Made by a program: the position numbers and the translations under genes. The notes under the pieces were generated by a model. The model did no database searches, was not told the origin of the DNA, and saw only the letters and a program-made list of their open reading frames with translations. A stretch of DNA of 64,000 nt from Marinococcus luteus_A (GTDB lineage: Bacteria > Bacillota > Bacilli > Bacillales > Marinococcaceae): NCBI RefSeq assembly GCF_034497705.1, contig NZ_JAXRUV010000001.1:1-64000 (forward strand), given 5' to 3'. Shown here one piece after another: positions 49,706 through 57,767 of the stretch (position 1 is its first letter; the number at the start of each line of letters is the position of its first letter).

Positions 49706-49731
49706 GTTTTTTCAGCTATCGTTTAGGGAAT
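49706..49731 (+). promoter_or_regulatory. Probable sigma-B promoter of the AHSA1-type gene
   Basis: GTTTTT, 14 nt, GGGAAT, placed back to back with the OsmC sigma-B promoter. Confidence 0.5.
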
Positions 49732-49766
49732 GGGATAAAAAGCAAACTGTAAAGGAGAAATTGATT

Positions 49767-50252
49767 ATGGCAAAGTACAGTAGAATTATCGCCCAGGCAG
49801 GGTGCCACATCCATCATGCAGAGCCTGCGCAGGTATATGAAGCCTGGACCAATCCTGAGCTGATGAAAACGTGGATGTTTCCGTCAGGTGGAGACAAAGA
49901 AGCAGAAGCGGAGGCTGATGTAACAGAAGGGGGAGCATGGAGCGTCGTGAACGAAGGCCAGGAGGAAGCGTACCGGGCTTACGGAAAATATCTGGAAATA
50001 GATCCGCCGGAACGAATCGAAAAAACGCTCATCCGTAAAGAGACAGGCGGGCAGGACGAAAAAATCACAGTAGAAATTAACTCAATTTTAAACGGGAGCC
50101 AGCTGATTGTAACCCAGGACGTAGTTTTTCTTCATCATGAACAGCTGGAGGGGAAAGTAGTCGAAGAGCATTTAAGAGAAGAAAGGCTCCGGACGGAAAA
50201 ATATTGGCACGAAATGTTTTCGTTACTATCGAAACAACTTACACCTTCGTAA
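49767..50252 (+). CDS. SRPBCC / AHSA1-type protein
   Basis: 161 residues, START-like fold: HHAEPAQVYEAWTNPELMKTW at the N terminus and the DPPERIEKT strand, typical of Bacillus AHSA1/SRPBCC proteins annotated as ATPase-activating-like. They bind hydrophobic ligands; function unknown. ATG at 49767 lies 9 nt after AAAGGAG. Divergent from osmC. Confidence 0.82.
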   Translation: MAKYSRIIAQAGCHIHHAEPAQVYEAWTNPELMKTWMFPSGGDKEAEAEADVTEGGAWSVVNEGQEEAYRAYGKYLEIDPPERIEKTLIRKETGGQDEKITVEINSILNGSQLIVTQDVVFLHHEQLEGKVVEEHLREERLRTEKYWHEMFSLLSKQLTPS

Positions 50253-50323
50253 GCGTATGATATTATAAAAGGCGGGAGAATATTTCCCCAACAGACTTAA
50301 CGACGTATAGGATGATGAGGAAA

Positions 50324-51388
50324 ATGCAGAAAAAGATCGTATTTACCGGCGGTGGCTCCGCCGGTCACGTTACGCCGAATATTGCTGTGATTAATGAACT
50401 CGATCAAAGTGATTGGGACATTTATTATGTTGGCTCTAAAGAAGGTATTGAAAAAGAGCTGATCGAGCGCAGAGGCATACGGTACCACTCTATCAGTTCG
50501 GGTAAACTGCGCCGTTACATAGACTGGCAGAACATTACTGATATTTTCCGTGTGGCAAAAGGCTGTCTCGAAGCCCGTAAGTATTTAAAAAAGGTTAAAC
50601 CGAATGTGGTATTTTCCAAGGGCGGCTTTGTCACTGTGCCGGTGATTATCGCAGCCAAAACATTGAATATTCCCGTTATTATTCATGAAAGTGACATTAC
50701 GCCGGGACTTGCCAATAGAATAGCCCAGCGGTTTGCGACAAAAATATTCACTTCATTTGAGGAAGCGACAGCTCATTTTCCTTCCGGAAAAGCAAAAGCT
50801 CTCGGCTCACCGGTGCGAAAAGAAATTACACGTGGAGACAAAAGAAAAGGACTCGAATTCCTTCAATTCGGGGAATCCCGGCCGGTACTTACCGTTATGG
50901 GGGGAAGCCTCGGAGCAAAAAAAATTAATGAAACGGTACGGACGGCGCTTCCGTGGCTCACGGATAAATATCAAGTAGTGCACCTTTGTGGCAAAGGCCA
51001 TACAGACGAGAGTCTGGAAGGTCAGCCAAACTACCGTCAGTTCGAATACGTCAATGAAGAGCTGCCGGATGTGTTGGCTGCCACAAACACAGTCATTACC
51101 CGTGGCGGTTCCAATTCTATTTTTGAATTTCTGACGCTGCATCTGCCAATGCTGATTGTGCCGTTAACACGTGCTCAAAGCAGAGGAGACCAGATCCTGA
51201 ATGCTGAGTCATTTAAGGAAAAAGGATATGCAGCTGTCCTAGAAGAAGAACAGTTGAACGAAGAAACGCTGCGAGAAGCTCTACAGAACATTGAAGACAA
51301 TCGGAACGATACGATCGCCCAGATGAAAACATATATGGCTGAAAATCCTTTGGATCTTATTATCAAAGAGCTGTATGTCTACCACTAA
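50324..51388 (+). CDS. murG: MurG-like UDP-GlcNAc:undecaprenyl-PP-MurNAc-pentapeptide GlcNAc transferase
   Basis: About 355 residues, GT28 family with two Rossmann domains. N-terminal GGGSAGHVTPN binds the lipid pyrophosphate; HESDITPGLANR and the C-terminal TRGGSNSIFEFLTLHLPMLI and ALPWL segments bind UDP-GlcNAc. It completes lipid II on the cytoplasmic membrane face. It is alone here rather than in a division/cell wall cluster, so it is probably the second, stand-alone MurG copy of many Bacilli. Start ambiguous between 50312 and 50324; the latter matches MurG N termini. Confidence 0.9.
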   Translation: MQKKIVFTGGGSAGHVTPNIAVINELDQSDWDIYYVGSKEGIEKELIERRGIRYHSISSGKLRRYIDWQNITDIFRVAKGCLEARKYLKKVKPNVVFSKGGFVTVPVIIAAKTLNIPVIIHESDITPGLANRIAQRFATKIFTSFEEATAHFPSGKAKALGSPVRKEITRGDKRKGLEFLQFGESRPVLTVMGGSLGAKKINETVRTALPWLTDKYQVVHLCGKGHTDESLEGQPNYRQFEYVNEELPDVLAATNTVITRGGSNSIFEFLTLHLPMLIVPLTRAQSRGDQILNAESFKEKGYAAVLEEEQLNEETLREALQNIEDNRNDTIAQMKTYMAENPLDLIIKELYVYH

Positions 51389-51390
51389 AT

Positions 51391-51424
51391 AAAAGCCCCC
51401 GGCAGCGCCGGAGGGCTTTTTTAG
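51391..51424. terminator. Bidirectional terminator
   Basis: AAAAGCCC-CCGGC with GCCGG-AGGGCTTTT and T-run. Confidence 0.82.
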
Positions 51425-51441
51425 ATATGAAAGGCGGCTTA

Positions 51442-52389
51442 TTATTCAGTGAGTTCATCGGCGATCAAATCGATTTGTTCATTCACAGAAATGGGATCAT
51501 ACGGATAGTAGGTGTCAAAATCAAGGAAATAAAATTGTTCATTTTGGACAGCGTCCAGATTGGCCCAGACATCGGAATCCTGAATCTTTTCCTTGCTTTC
51601 ACCCGTGTCTTCGGGATCATAGGTAGTCATAAACATATGGTCAGCGGAGTATTCCTCGAGAACCTCCATTGAAATTTCCTGCGCATTTTCTCCCATAACT
51701 TCCTCCTGAATTTTTTCAGGAGCGTTTAAATCAAGGGCGTTATAAATAGCCTGGCCGCCGCGGCCGCCATTTGCACCGAAAACGTAAAGCTCGTCATTGT
51801 CGGTCAGTTCGTAAATTCCAAAGGTATCGTCTTCATCTATGGTCCCCTCAAGACGTTCTTTTGCATCTGCCGCGGTTTCCTCAATAGTGTCTTTAAAATC
51901 TTCAGCTGCTGCCTGGTTATTAGTTAATTCCCCAAAGGTATCAAGCGTTTCCTGTACATCTGTGTCCGGGTTGTATGGAATATGAACTGTTGGGGCGATC
52001 TCTGATAACTGCTCGTAATTATCATCGTACATTACAACAATTAAATCGGGATCGAGTTCGAGCACTTCTTCAGGATCAATCGGATCTCCAACATTTTTTG
52101 CACCGCTCAGCTGTTCTTCAAGAAAAGGGTTGGAAAAAGCGTCAGGACCGGAACCGGAAACATCTGCATCAACTGCAAGCAGCTCCCCGGCATAATAGTC
52201 TGTCACAATCGTTTCTGGTTCCGAGGGGATGGAGACCTCGCCTTTTTCTGTTTCGTATTCTCTGGTTTCCTCGCTGCTCTCTGTATTATCTGCTGAAGAG
52301 CTGCTTTCATCCCCACTGCTGCAGGAAGCGAGCAGGACCGTGCCAGCTGTAAAAACAGCAAATTGTCCAATTGTCGTATGTAAACGCAT
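51442..52389 (-). CDS. Iron-siderophore ABC transporter substrate-binding lipoprotein
   Basis: 315 residues. Lipobox LASC (Cys23), a Ser/Asp/Glu-rich linker, then a class III (FhuD/TroA-type) binding domain joined by a long helix: IPSEPETIVTDYYAGELLAV, ELDPDLIVVMYDDNYEQLS, IYELTDNDELYVFGANGG. Very acidic. No permease or ATPase lies beside it, so it must share a transporter elsewhere. A Fur box at 52409-52423 overlaps the promoter region. Ligand unknown (ferric siderophore). Confidence 0.9.
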   Translation of the reverse strand: MRLHTTIGQFAVFTAGTVLLASCSSGDESSSSADNTESSEETREYETEKGEVSIPSEPETIVTDYYAGELLAVDADVSGSGPDAFSNPFLEEQLSGAKNVGDPIDPEEVLELDPDLIVVMYDDNYEQLSEIAPTVHIPYNPDTDVQETLDTFGELTNNQAAAEDFKDTIEETAADAKERLEGTIDEDDTFGIYELTDNDELYVFGANGGRGGQAIYNALDLNAPEKIQEEVMGENAQEISMEVLEEYSADHMFMTTYDPEDTGESKEKIQDSDVWANLDAVQNEQFYFLDFDTYYPYDPISVNEQIDLIADELTE

Positions 52390-52408
52390 TAGAATCCCCC
52401 TATATTAA

Positions 52409-52423
52409 TGATAATGATTTTCA
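52409..52423 (-). promoter_or_regulatory. Fur box
   Basis: TGATAATGATTTTCA read on the plus strand matches the 7-1-7 Fur box TGATAATNATTATCA at all but one position, 20 nt upstream of the binding-protein gene. Confidence 0.85.
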
Positions 52424-52468
52424 ATATCACCATTATAACCAAAGGAAAAAGAAAAATCTACATAAAAA

Positions 52469-52493
52469 AGCCTCCGCATGTATTGCGGAGGCA
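52469..52493 (-). terminator. Terminator of the rpoY-rnjA operon
   Basis: 9-bp stem GCCTCCGCA/TGCGGAGGC followed on the minus strand by six T. Confidence 0.82.
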
Positions 52494-52506
52494 GAAGCAA
52501 AGTGGT

Positions 52507-54174
52507 TTACACTTCCATAATAATAGGGAGAATCATTGGGCGCCGCTTCGTGCGTTCGTATAGATAAGGCGCCAGGCTGTCTATAATTTCTGATTTAATT
52601 TCAGACCACTGACTGGTTTTACGTTTCATCACTTCATCAAGATGCCTGCTTAATGTTTTCTGGGCATCGTTAATCAAATCTCCGGATTCACGCATATAAA
52701 CGAAGCCACGTGAAATTAAGTCCGGACCGGCTGAAACCTTAAAGTTTTTCATATCGATACTTACGACCACTACAACAAGCCCTTCTTCGGATAAAATGCG
52801 GCGGTCCCGAAGCACAATATTTCCAATGTCACCGATACCGTGACCGTCGACATAAACAGCACCGGAAGGCACCTTACCTACGACAGAAGCACTGTCCCGG
52901 GTCAGGGCGAGAACTTCACCGTTTTCCATAATAAAGGAATTTTCGAGAGGCACGCCGCAGTCCCGGGCAAGCCTCGAATGCATTTTCAGCATACGGTATT
53001 CGCCGTGAATTGGCATGAAATATTTCGGGCGCATTAAGCGCAGCATAAGCATCTGTTCCTGCTGACTCCCGTGACCGGAAGTATGAATGTTGTTAAGCGA
53101 TCCGTGGATGACACGTGCACCTGCCCGGTAAAGCTGGTTAATGATTTTATGCACCGACGTGGTATTTCCGGGAATAGGAGAGCTCGAGAATACGACAGTG
53201 TCTCCGGGAATAATCTGAATTTGACGGTGGGTGCCGTGGGCTACCCGGGAGAGAGCCGCCATCGGTTCGCCCTGGCTCCCGGTACATAAAATGGCTGCCT
53301 GATCGTCCGGCAGTTTATTTAGTTGGGAGGGCTCCACGAACGTTCCTTTTGGTGCATTAATATATCCGAGCTCCTGGCCAATCGTAATGGATGATTCCAT
53401 ACTACGGCCAAATACGGCAATTTTGCGCCCGTCTTTTACAGCCGCATCAATGGCTTTTTGAAGACGGTATATATTGGAAGCAAATGTTGCAAAGATGATT
53501 CTTCCTTTGGCCTGGCGGAAGATGGAACGGATATTGTCCCCGACTTTTCGTTCGGATACAGTGAACCCTGGAACTTCCGCATTCGTGCTGTCCGAGAGCA
53601 GGCACAGAACGCCTTTTTCGCCGATGTCAGCCATTTTGGCTAAATTGGCCGGCTCTCCTACAGGAGTAAAGTCAAATTTGAAATCACCGGTATGGACAAC
53701 ATTCCCTTCAGGAGTGTGGACATTGATCCCGAGAGAATCAGGAATGCTGTGGGTGGTCCGGAAAAAATCCACTTTTAAATGGTTAAATGCAACAGGCTGG
53801 TCTTCCTGGATAGTATTTAATTTTGCTTTACGTAAAAGCCCGCGTTCTTCGAGCTTTCCTTTTAACAGACCAATAGCCAATGGGCCACCATAAATAGGGA
53901 CATTTAATTCTTTCAGCAGAAACGGCACGCCGCCGATATGGTCTTCATGCCCGTGGGTGATAAAGACACCTTTAATTTTTTCTTTATTCCGCACCAGGTA
54001 TGTGTAGTCGGGAATAACGTAGTCGATTCCAAGCAAATCATCTTCTGGGAACATGATCCCGGCATCGATGACTATAATTTCATCCTGGTATTGAACCACG
54101 TACGTATTTTTGCCGATTTCGCCTAACCCGCCCAGGGCAAAAACAGCAACTTGATTTTGGTTTATTTGTTTCAT
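52507..54174 (-). CDS. rnjA: Ribonuclease J1
   Basis: 555 residues, metallo-beta-lactamase/beta-CASP ribonuclease. Metal site ITHGHEDHIGG near 73-83, then HSIPDSLG, HTGDFKFD, the beta-CASP motifs and GSLNNIHTSGHGSQQEQ, and a C-terminal domain from about 450. It is an essential endo- and 5'-3' exoribonuclease for mRNA decay and rRNA maturation. Starts 3 nt after rpoY, as in B. subtilis. Confidence 0.97.
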   Translation of the reverse strand: MKQINQNQVAVFALGGLGEIGKNTYVVQYQDEIIVIDAGIMFPEDDLLGIDYVIPDYTYLVRNKEKIKGVFITHGHEDHIGGVPFLLKELNVPIYGGPLAIGLLKGKLEERGLLRKAKLNTIQEDQPVAFNHLKVDFFRTTHSIPDSLGINVHTPEGNVVHTGDFKFDFTPVGEPANLAKMADIGEKGVLCLLSDSTNAEVPGFTVSERKVGDNIRSIFRQAKGRIIFATFASNIYRLQKAIDAAVKDGRKIAVFGRSMESSITIGQELGYINAPKGTFVEPSQLNKLPDDQAAILCTGSQGEPMAALSRVAHGTHRQIQIIPGDTVVFSSSPIPGNTTSVHKIINQLYRAGARVIHGSLNNIHTSGHGSQQEQMLMLRLMRPKYFMPIHGEYRMLKMHSRLARDCGVPLENSFIMENGEVLALTRDSASVVGKVPSGAVYVDGHGIGDIGNIVLRDRRILSEEGLVVVVVSIDMKNFKVSAGPDLISRGFVYMRESGDLINDAQKTLSRHLDEVMKRKTSQWSEIKSEIIDSLAPYLYERTKRRPMILPIIMEV

Positions 54175-54177
54175 ACG

Positions 54178-54387
54178 TTATAAATTCTCCACTTGGAAGT
54201 CTTCAGATCTTTTTTCGAATTCAAGCTGCTTATCAGTAAGCCCCTGAACGAATTCAATGTTAAATTGTTTGTCGGCGAGTTTGCGGCGGACTTCCCGCTC
54301 CGAATCTGCTTCTACATATAGTGAATGAGTGTTTTCCCGTACAGGGGCTTCTGTGAAATTGTTCTGGTAAAAAACTTTGTAAATCAT
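54178..54387 (-). CDS. rpoY: RNA polymerase epsilon subunit
   Basis: 69 residues, same size as B. subtilis RpoY/YkzG: MIYKVFYQNNFTEAPVRENT, then YVEADSEREVRRKLADKQFN. It is a small Gp2-like subunit bound to core RNA polymerase, with a reported role in phage defence and chromatin-like control. ATG at 54387 follows AGAAGGAGAG. Upstream partner of rnjA in the same operon. Confidence 0.95.
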   Translation of the reverse strand: MIYKVFYQNNFTEAPVRENTHSLYVEADSEREVRRKLADKQFNIEFVQGLTDKQLEFEKRSEDFQVENL

Positions 54388-54910
54388 CGTAAATATCTCT
54401 CCTTCTTGAAATGTAAATGCGGCGTTTATAGCTGATTTAGAAAAAAATGGTTTTTTGGCATAAACTAGTACTGTAAATAGAAAAAAGCAAAATAATGCAG
54501 GAAGGACAGGAAGTAATCGTTGCAACAGCCTGGCTGTTTAATCAAAAATGACTTCATATCCAGAGCGGTTCTACTCAGCTTCCGGCCAAAGAACTCAAGC
54601 TGAACAGCACCACAGTGTACGTACCAACCATTAATAATTCATATTATAAAGCATGAAACTGTTTTTTTCATCCTTTTAATCACTTCTGTCTAAAAATCAT
54701 CCGGGTGCAGGGTAAGAAAAAGACAAAAGAAAGTAACTATACGGGTACTAAAGAACCATGATAGTATAGAAAAGGAATAATTTATCTATAAATACACAAA
54801 ATTTATTTTATAGAAATTATTACCAAACAAAACAGGGAGAGAAAAATTCACAGAAAAATACTGATGAGATAAAAAAGCATTTTCCCGAAGGAAAACGCTT
54901 CTTTAGCAGG
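54388..54910. other. Intergenic region upstream of rpoY (523 bp)
   Basis: No supported gene. Contents: the def terminator (below), AT-rich DNA, and a minus-strand imperfect hairpin around 54567-54605 (GTTC-AGCTT paired with AAGCT-GAAC). A weak minus-strand TTGCTT-17 nt-TAGTTT (about 54464-54492) may be the rpoY promoter. In B. subtilis ykrA lies in this interval; here it is absent. Confidence 0.4.
54869..54901 (-). terminator. Terminator of def
   Basis: Minus strand AAGCGTTTTCC-TTCG-GGAAAATGCTT followed by TTTTT; one G-T mismatch in the stem. Confidence 0.82.
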
Positions 54911-55456
54911 CTATAGCTTTGGCAGTTCCCGTTTGTACTCGTCCTCGTAATCTTCAATCCGGTCGTAAAACATAACCCCGTTCAGGTGATCAATCTCGTG
55001 CTGGGCAACAATAGCCGGCAGTCCCCGGAGACGCAGCTTCACTTCTTCGTTTTCAAGAGTCTGTGCCTTTAATGTGATACGCGAATATCTTGGAACGTTT
55101 CCAGGCACTTCCCGGTCTACCGAAAGGCATCCTTCTCCGCCCTCTAAATGAGTGGTTTCTACAGAATGGCTCAGAATTTTTGGGTTAATGAAGCCGTAGC
55201 TGTACAGCTCATCTTTATCGTCGGTCACATGCATGGCAAACATTCTTTTGTTAATGCCAAGCTGGGGTGCTGCTACACCGACGCCGGAACGGAGCTCATA
55301 TTTTTCAGCGATTTCCTCGTCCTGGCTGTTTTTTAAGAAATCCAGCATTTCCTGCAGGGTATTCAGATCTTCAGCAGACGGAGGAACCGGGACTTCTTCA
55401 GATACTTTGCGGAGCGCAGGGCTTCCCTCACGCTTAATATCTTTCATTGTTAACAT
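54911..55456 (-). CDS. def: Peptide deformylase
   Basis: 181 residues, type 2 deformylase with all three motifs: GVGVAAPQLG near 60, EGCLSV near 107 and QHEIDHLNG near 150, providing the Cys/His/His metal site and catalytic Glu. It removes the N-formyl group from nascent proteins. Close to B. subtilis YkrB. Ribosome binding site GGAGGC 7 nt before ATG. Confidence 0.96.
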   Translation of the reverse strand: MLTMKDIKREGSPALRKVSEEVPVPPSAEDLNTLQEMLDFLKNSQDEEIAEKYELRSGVGVAAPQLGINKRMFAMHVTDDKDELYSYGFINPKILSHSVETTHLEGGEGCLSVDREVPGNVPRYSRITLKAQTLENEEVKLRLRGLPAIVAQHEIDHLNGVMFYDRIEDYEDEYKRELPKL

Positions 55457-55591
55457 GAATCAACTGCCTCCAATCAAACTTACATATGATAATCGTTAAT
55501 AACAGTTTATTAGTATAGCAAAAAAAATTCAGCTAAAACAGCTTTAAAGTGTGAAATGCAGTAAGAATATGAACATACGGGAGGAATACAT

Positions 55592-56242
55592 ATGTACAAA
55601 ATGAACAAAAAGTTGACAGGAGCGGCAGTCGTTACATTATCGGTTTTCGTATTATCGGCATGCGGCTCCCCGGAGGGAAGCATCCAGAATCAGTGGAGTG
55701 AAGCGGCCGGGGTTGAAGAGGATTTTGCCGAAAAAGATGAAGAAATGACCGAACTGGCCCAGGCAGAACAAAAAGTATTTGAAAATTTAACCTCCTATGA
55801 AAGCGATGAACAGAACAAAATAGAGTCATCTGTGGAGGAAGCTGTAAGCTCGGTGAACGAGCGTAAAGAATTGATGGAAAAAGAACAGGAAGAGATCAAT
55901 CAGGCTTACGACGAAACGGTGGAAGCGGGTGACCCTATTGAAAACCTGGAAAATAAAGAAATGACGGAAGAAGCAAAGAAGGCTCAACAGGCTATGGAAA
56001 AGAGGAACGAAGCATTTAACGGCGTTCACGATGCTTATATGGAAGCAGCGGATGAAGAAATTGATATGTACGAATCATTTAATGACGGGAATTTAGAGCT
56101 TGAAGCACTCGAGGAACAGCTTGACACTATTAACAGTTCCTATGAAGAGGTGGAGAATTACAGGGAAACATTCAATACAGAAACGGAAGTATTCAATGAA
56201 GCTAAAAATGCATTCGGGGAAATGACGGAAGAAGAGAGTTAA
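55592..56242 (+). CDS. YkyA-like helical lipoprotein
   Basis: 216 residues. Signal peptide with lipobox LSAC (Cys24), then an almost entirely helical, Glu-rich coiled-coil protein. Position between def and pdhA and overall pattern match B. subtilis YkyA (putative cell-wall-binding lipoprotein, DUF/YkyA family). Function unknown. Ribosome binding site GGGAGGA. Confidence 0.85.
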   Translation: MYKMNKKLTGAAVVTLSVFVLSACGSPEGSIQNQWSEAAGVEEDFAEKDEEMTELAQAEQKVFENLTSYESDEQNKIESSVEEAVSSVNERKELMEKEQEEINQAYDETVEAGDPIENLENKEMTEEAKKAQQAMEKRNEAFNGVHDAYMEAADEEIDMYESFNDGNLELEALEEQLDTINSSYEEVENYRETFNTETEVFNEAKNAFGEMTEEES

Positions 56243-56377
56243 TTCAGTTTTATAACAAGCCGGCGGGATGAGGAAGCTTATGGATAAAAACGGCTGAACT
56301 GTGTATATACGCATAGACCAATGATATATAACAGATTTGCTTATTTACAAAAAATAGAAGATGCCAAATGACAGGAT

Positions 56378-56425
56378 AATCCTTTGAACAAAAAGGATTG
56401 ACGTATCTTTTTCGTTTGGTATATT
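56378..56425 (+). promoter_or_regulatory. pdh promoter P1 with overlapping inverted repeat
   Basis: TTGACG (56398-56403), 16 nt, TATATT (56420-56425). An 8-bp inverted repeat AATCCTTT/AAAGGATT (56378-56399) ends within the -35, so it could be an operator or the tail of the ykyA transcript. Confidence 0.6.
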
Positions 56426-56456
56426 CTAACTATTGAAAAGTATTGTTTCATTGAAA

Positions 56457-56465
56457 TGATATAAT
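56457..56465 (+). promoter_or_regulatory. pdh promoter P2 (extended -10)
   Basis: TGATATAAT, a perfect extended -10 without a good -35. The remaining leader to 56681 (about 215 nt) shows no further structure that I can name. Confidence 0.45.
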
Positions 56466-56681
56466 AAACTGAAACAGTTACTTATTTGTTCTTTGTTAAA
56501 ATTATCCTTGATTACATTACGCTTGTGAAGGGTATTAAAAAATGATGTGGTCCTATAATCCGCATGCGTAAAATACTTTAGCAGCAGATGGGGAAATTCA
56601 GACGATAATTGAAGAACAGATAAAACACAACTACTGGATACAGCCGGTGTATTTTAAGAAGAGAGGAAGAGGTGAACATTT

Positions 56682-57764
56682 GTGGCGACCAAAACGATTG
56701 AACAAGTTGAAAGTCACTTTGAAATGTTTCAAATTTTAAATGAAAACGGAGAGGTAGTTAACAAGGACGCAATGCCTGACCTTTCCGATGAGCAGCTTCA
56801 GGAAATCATGCACCGCATGGTTTATACGCGCATCTGGGACCAGCGCGCAATTTCCCTGAACCGTCAGGGACGGCTCGGCTTCTACGCGCCAGTAGCAGGA
56901 CAGGAAGCTTCCATGATCGGCTCCCACTATGCACTGGAAAAAGAAGACTGGATTCTTCCAGGCTACCGGGATGTACCACAGGTAGTATGGCACGGCCTTC
57001 CGTTGTATCAGGCGTTCCTTTATTCCCGCGGTCATTTCCACGGCGGCCAGATTCCGGAAGGCGTCAACATTCTCCCCCCTCAAATTATTATCGGGGCGCA
57101 GATTGTACAGGCAGCAGGCGTCGCGCTTGGTTTGAAGCGCCGTCATCAGGATAATGTTGCTATTACTTATACCGGGGACGGCGGCGCTTCCCAGGGCGAC
57201 TTTTACGAAGGTATGAACTTCGCAGGTGCCTATGAAGCTCCAGCTATCTTTGTTGTTCAGAACAACCAGTTTGCCATCAGCGTGCCGGTAGAAGAACAGT
57301 CCGCAGCTAAAACAATTGCCCAAAAAGCAGTAGCTGCCGGGATTCACGGCGTACAGGTTGACGGTATGGATATCCTTGCCATGTACTCTGTTACGGAAAC
57401 AGCCCGTAAGAATGCTTTAAACGGAGAACCTACCCTGATTGAGTCTGTTTGTTACCGTTACGGCCCGCACACAATGGCCGGTGATGATCCGACCCGTTAC
57501 CGTACAGAAGAACTCGATAACGAATGGGAAAAGAAAGACCCGCTTATTCGTTTCCGGAAGTTTCTTGAGGATAAAGACCTTTGGAATGAAGATAAAGAAA
57601 ACGAAGTAGTAGATCAGGCGAAAGCCGATATTAAAGCAGCGATTAAACAGGCGGACGATACACCGAAACAAAAAGCCTCCGATTTAATCGAAATTATGTA
57701 TGAAAAGCTTCCGCAGAACCTGCAGGAACAGCTCGAAGAATACAGAGAGAAGGAGTCGAAGTAA
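56682..57764 (+). CDS. pdhA: Pyruvate dehydrogenase E1 alpha subunit
   Basis: 360 residues, thiamine-diphosphate enzyme. The TPP/Mg motif runs from YTGDGGASQGDFYEGMN to VVQNNQFAIS, and the phosphorylation-loop-like segment is YRYGPHTMAGDDPTRYR. With PdhB it decarboxylates pyruvate and acetylates the lipoyl group of E2. GTG start 7 nt after GAGGTG. First gene of pdhABCD. Confidence 0.97.
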   Translation: MATKTIEQVESHFEMFQILNENGEVVNKDAMPDLSDEQLQEIMHRMVYTRIWDQRAISLNRQGRLGFYAPVAGQEASMIGSHYALEKEDWILPGYRDVPQVVWHGLPLYQAFLYSRGHFHGGQIPEGVNILPPQIIIGAQIVQAAGVALGLKRRHQDNVAITYTGDGGASQGDFYEGMNFAGAYEAPAIFVVQNNQFAISVPVEEQSAAKTIAQKAVAAGIHGVQVDGMDILAMYSVTETARKNALNGEPTLIESVCYRYGPHTMAGDDPTRYRTEELDNEWEKKDPLIRFRKFLEDKDLWNEDKENEVVDQAKADIKAAIKQADDTPKQKASDLIEIMYEKLPQNLQEQLEEYREKESK

Positions 57765-57767
57765 GCC

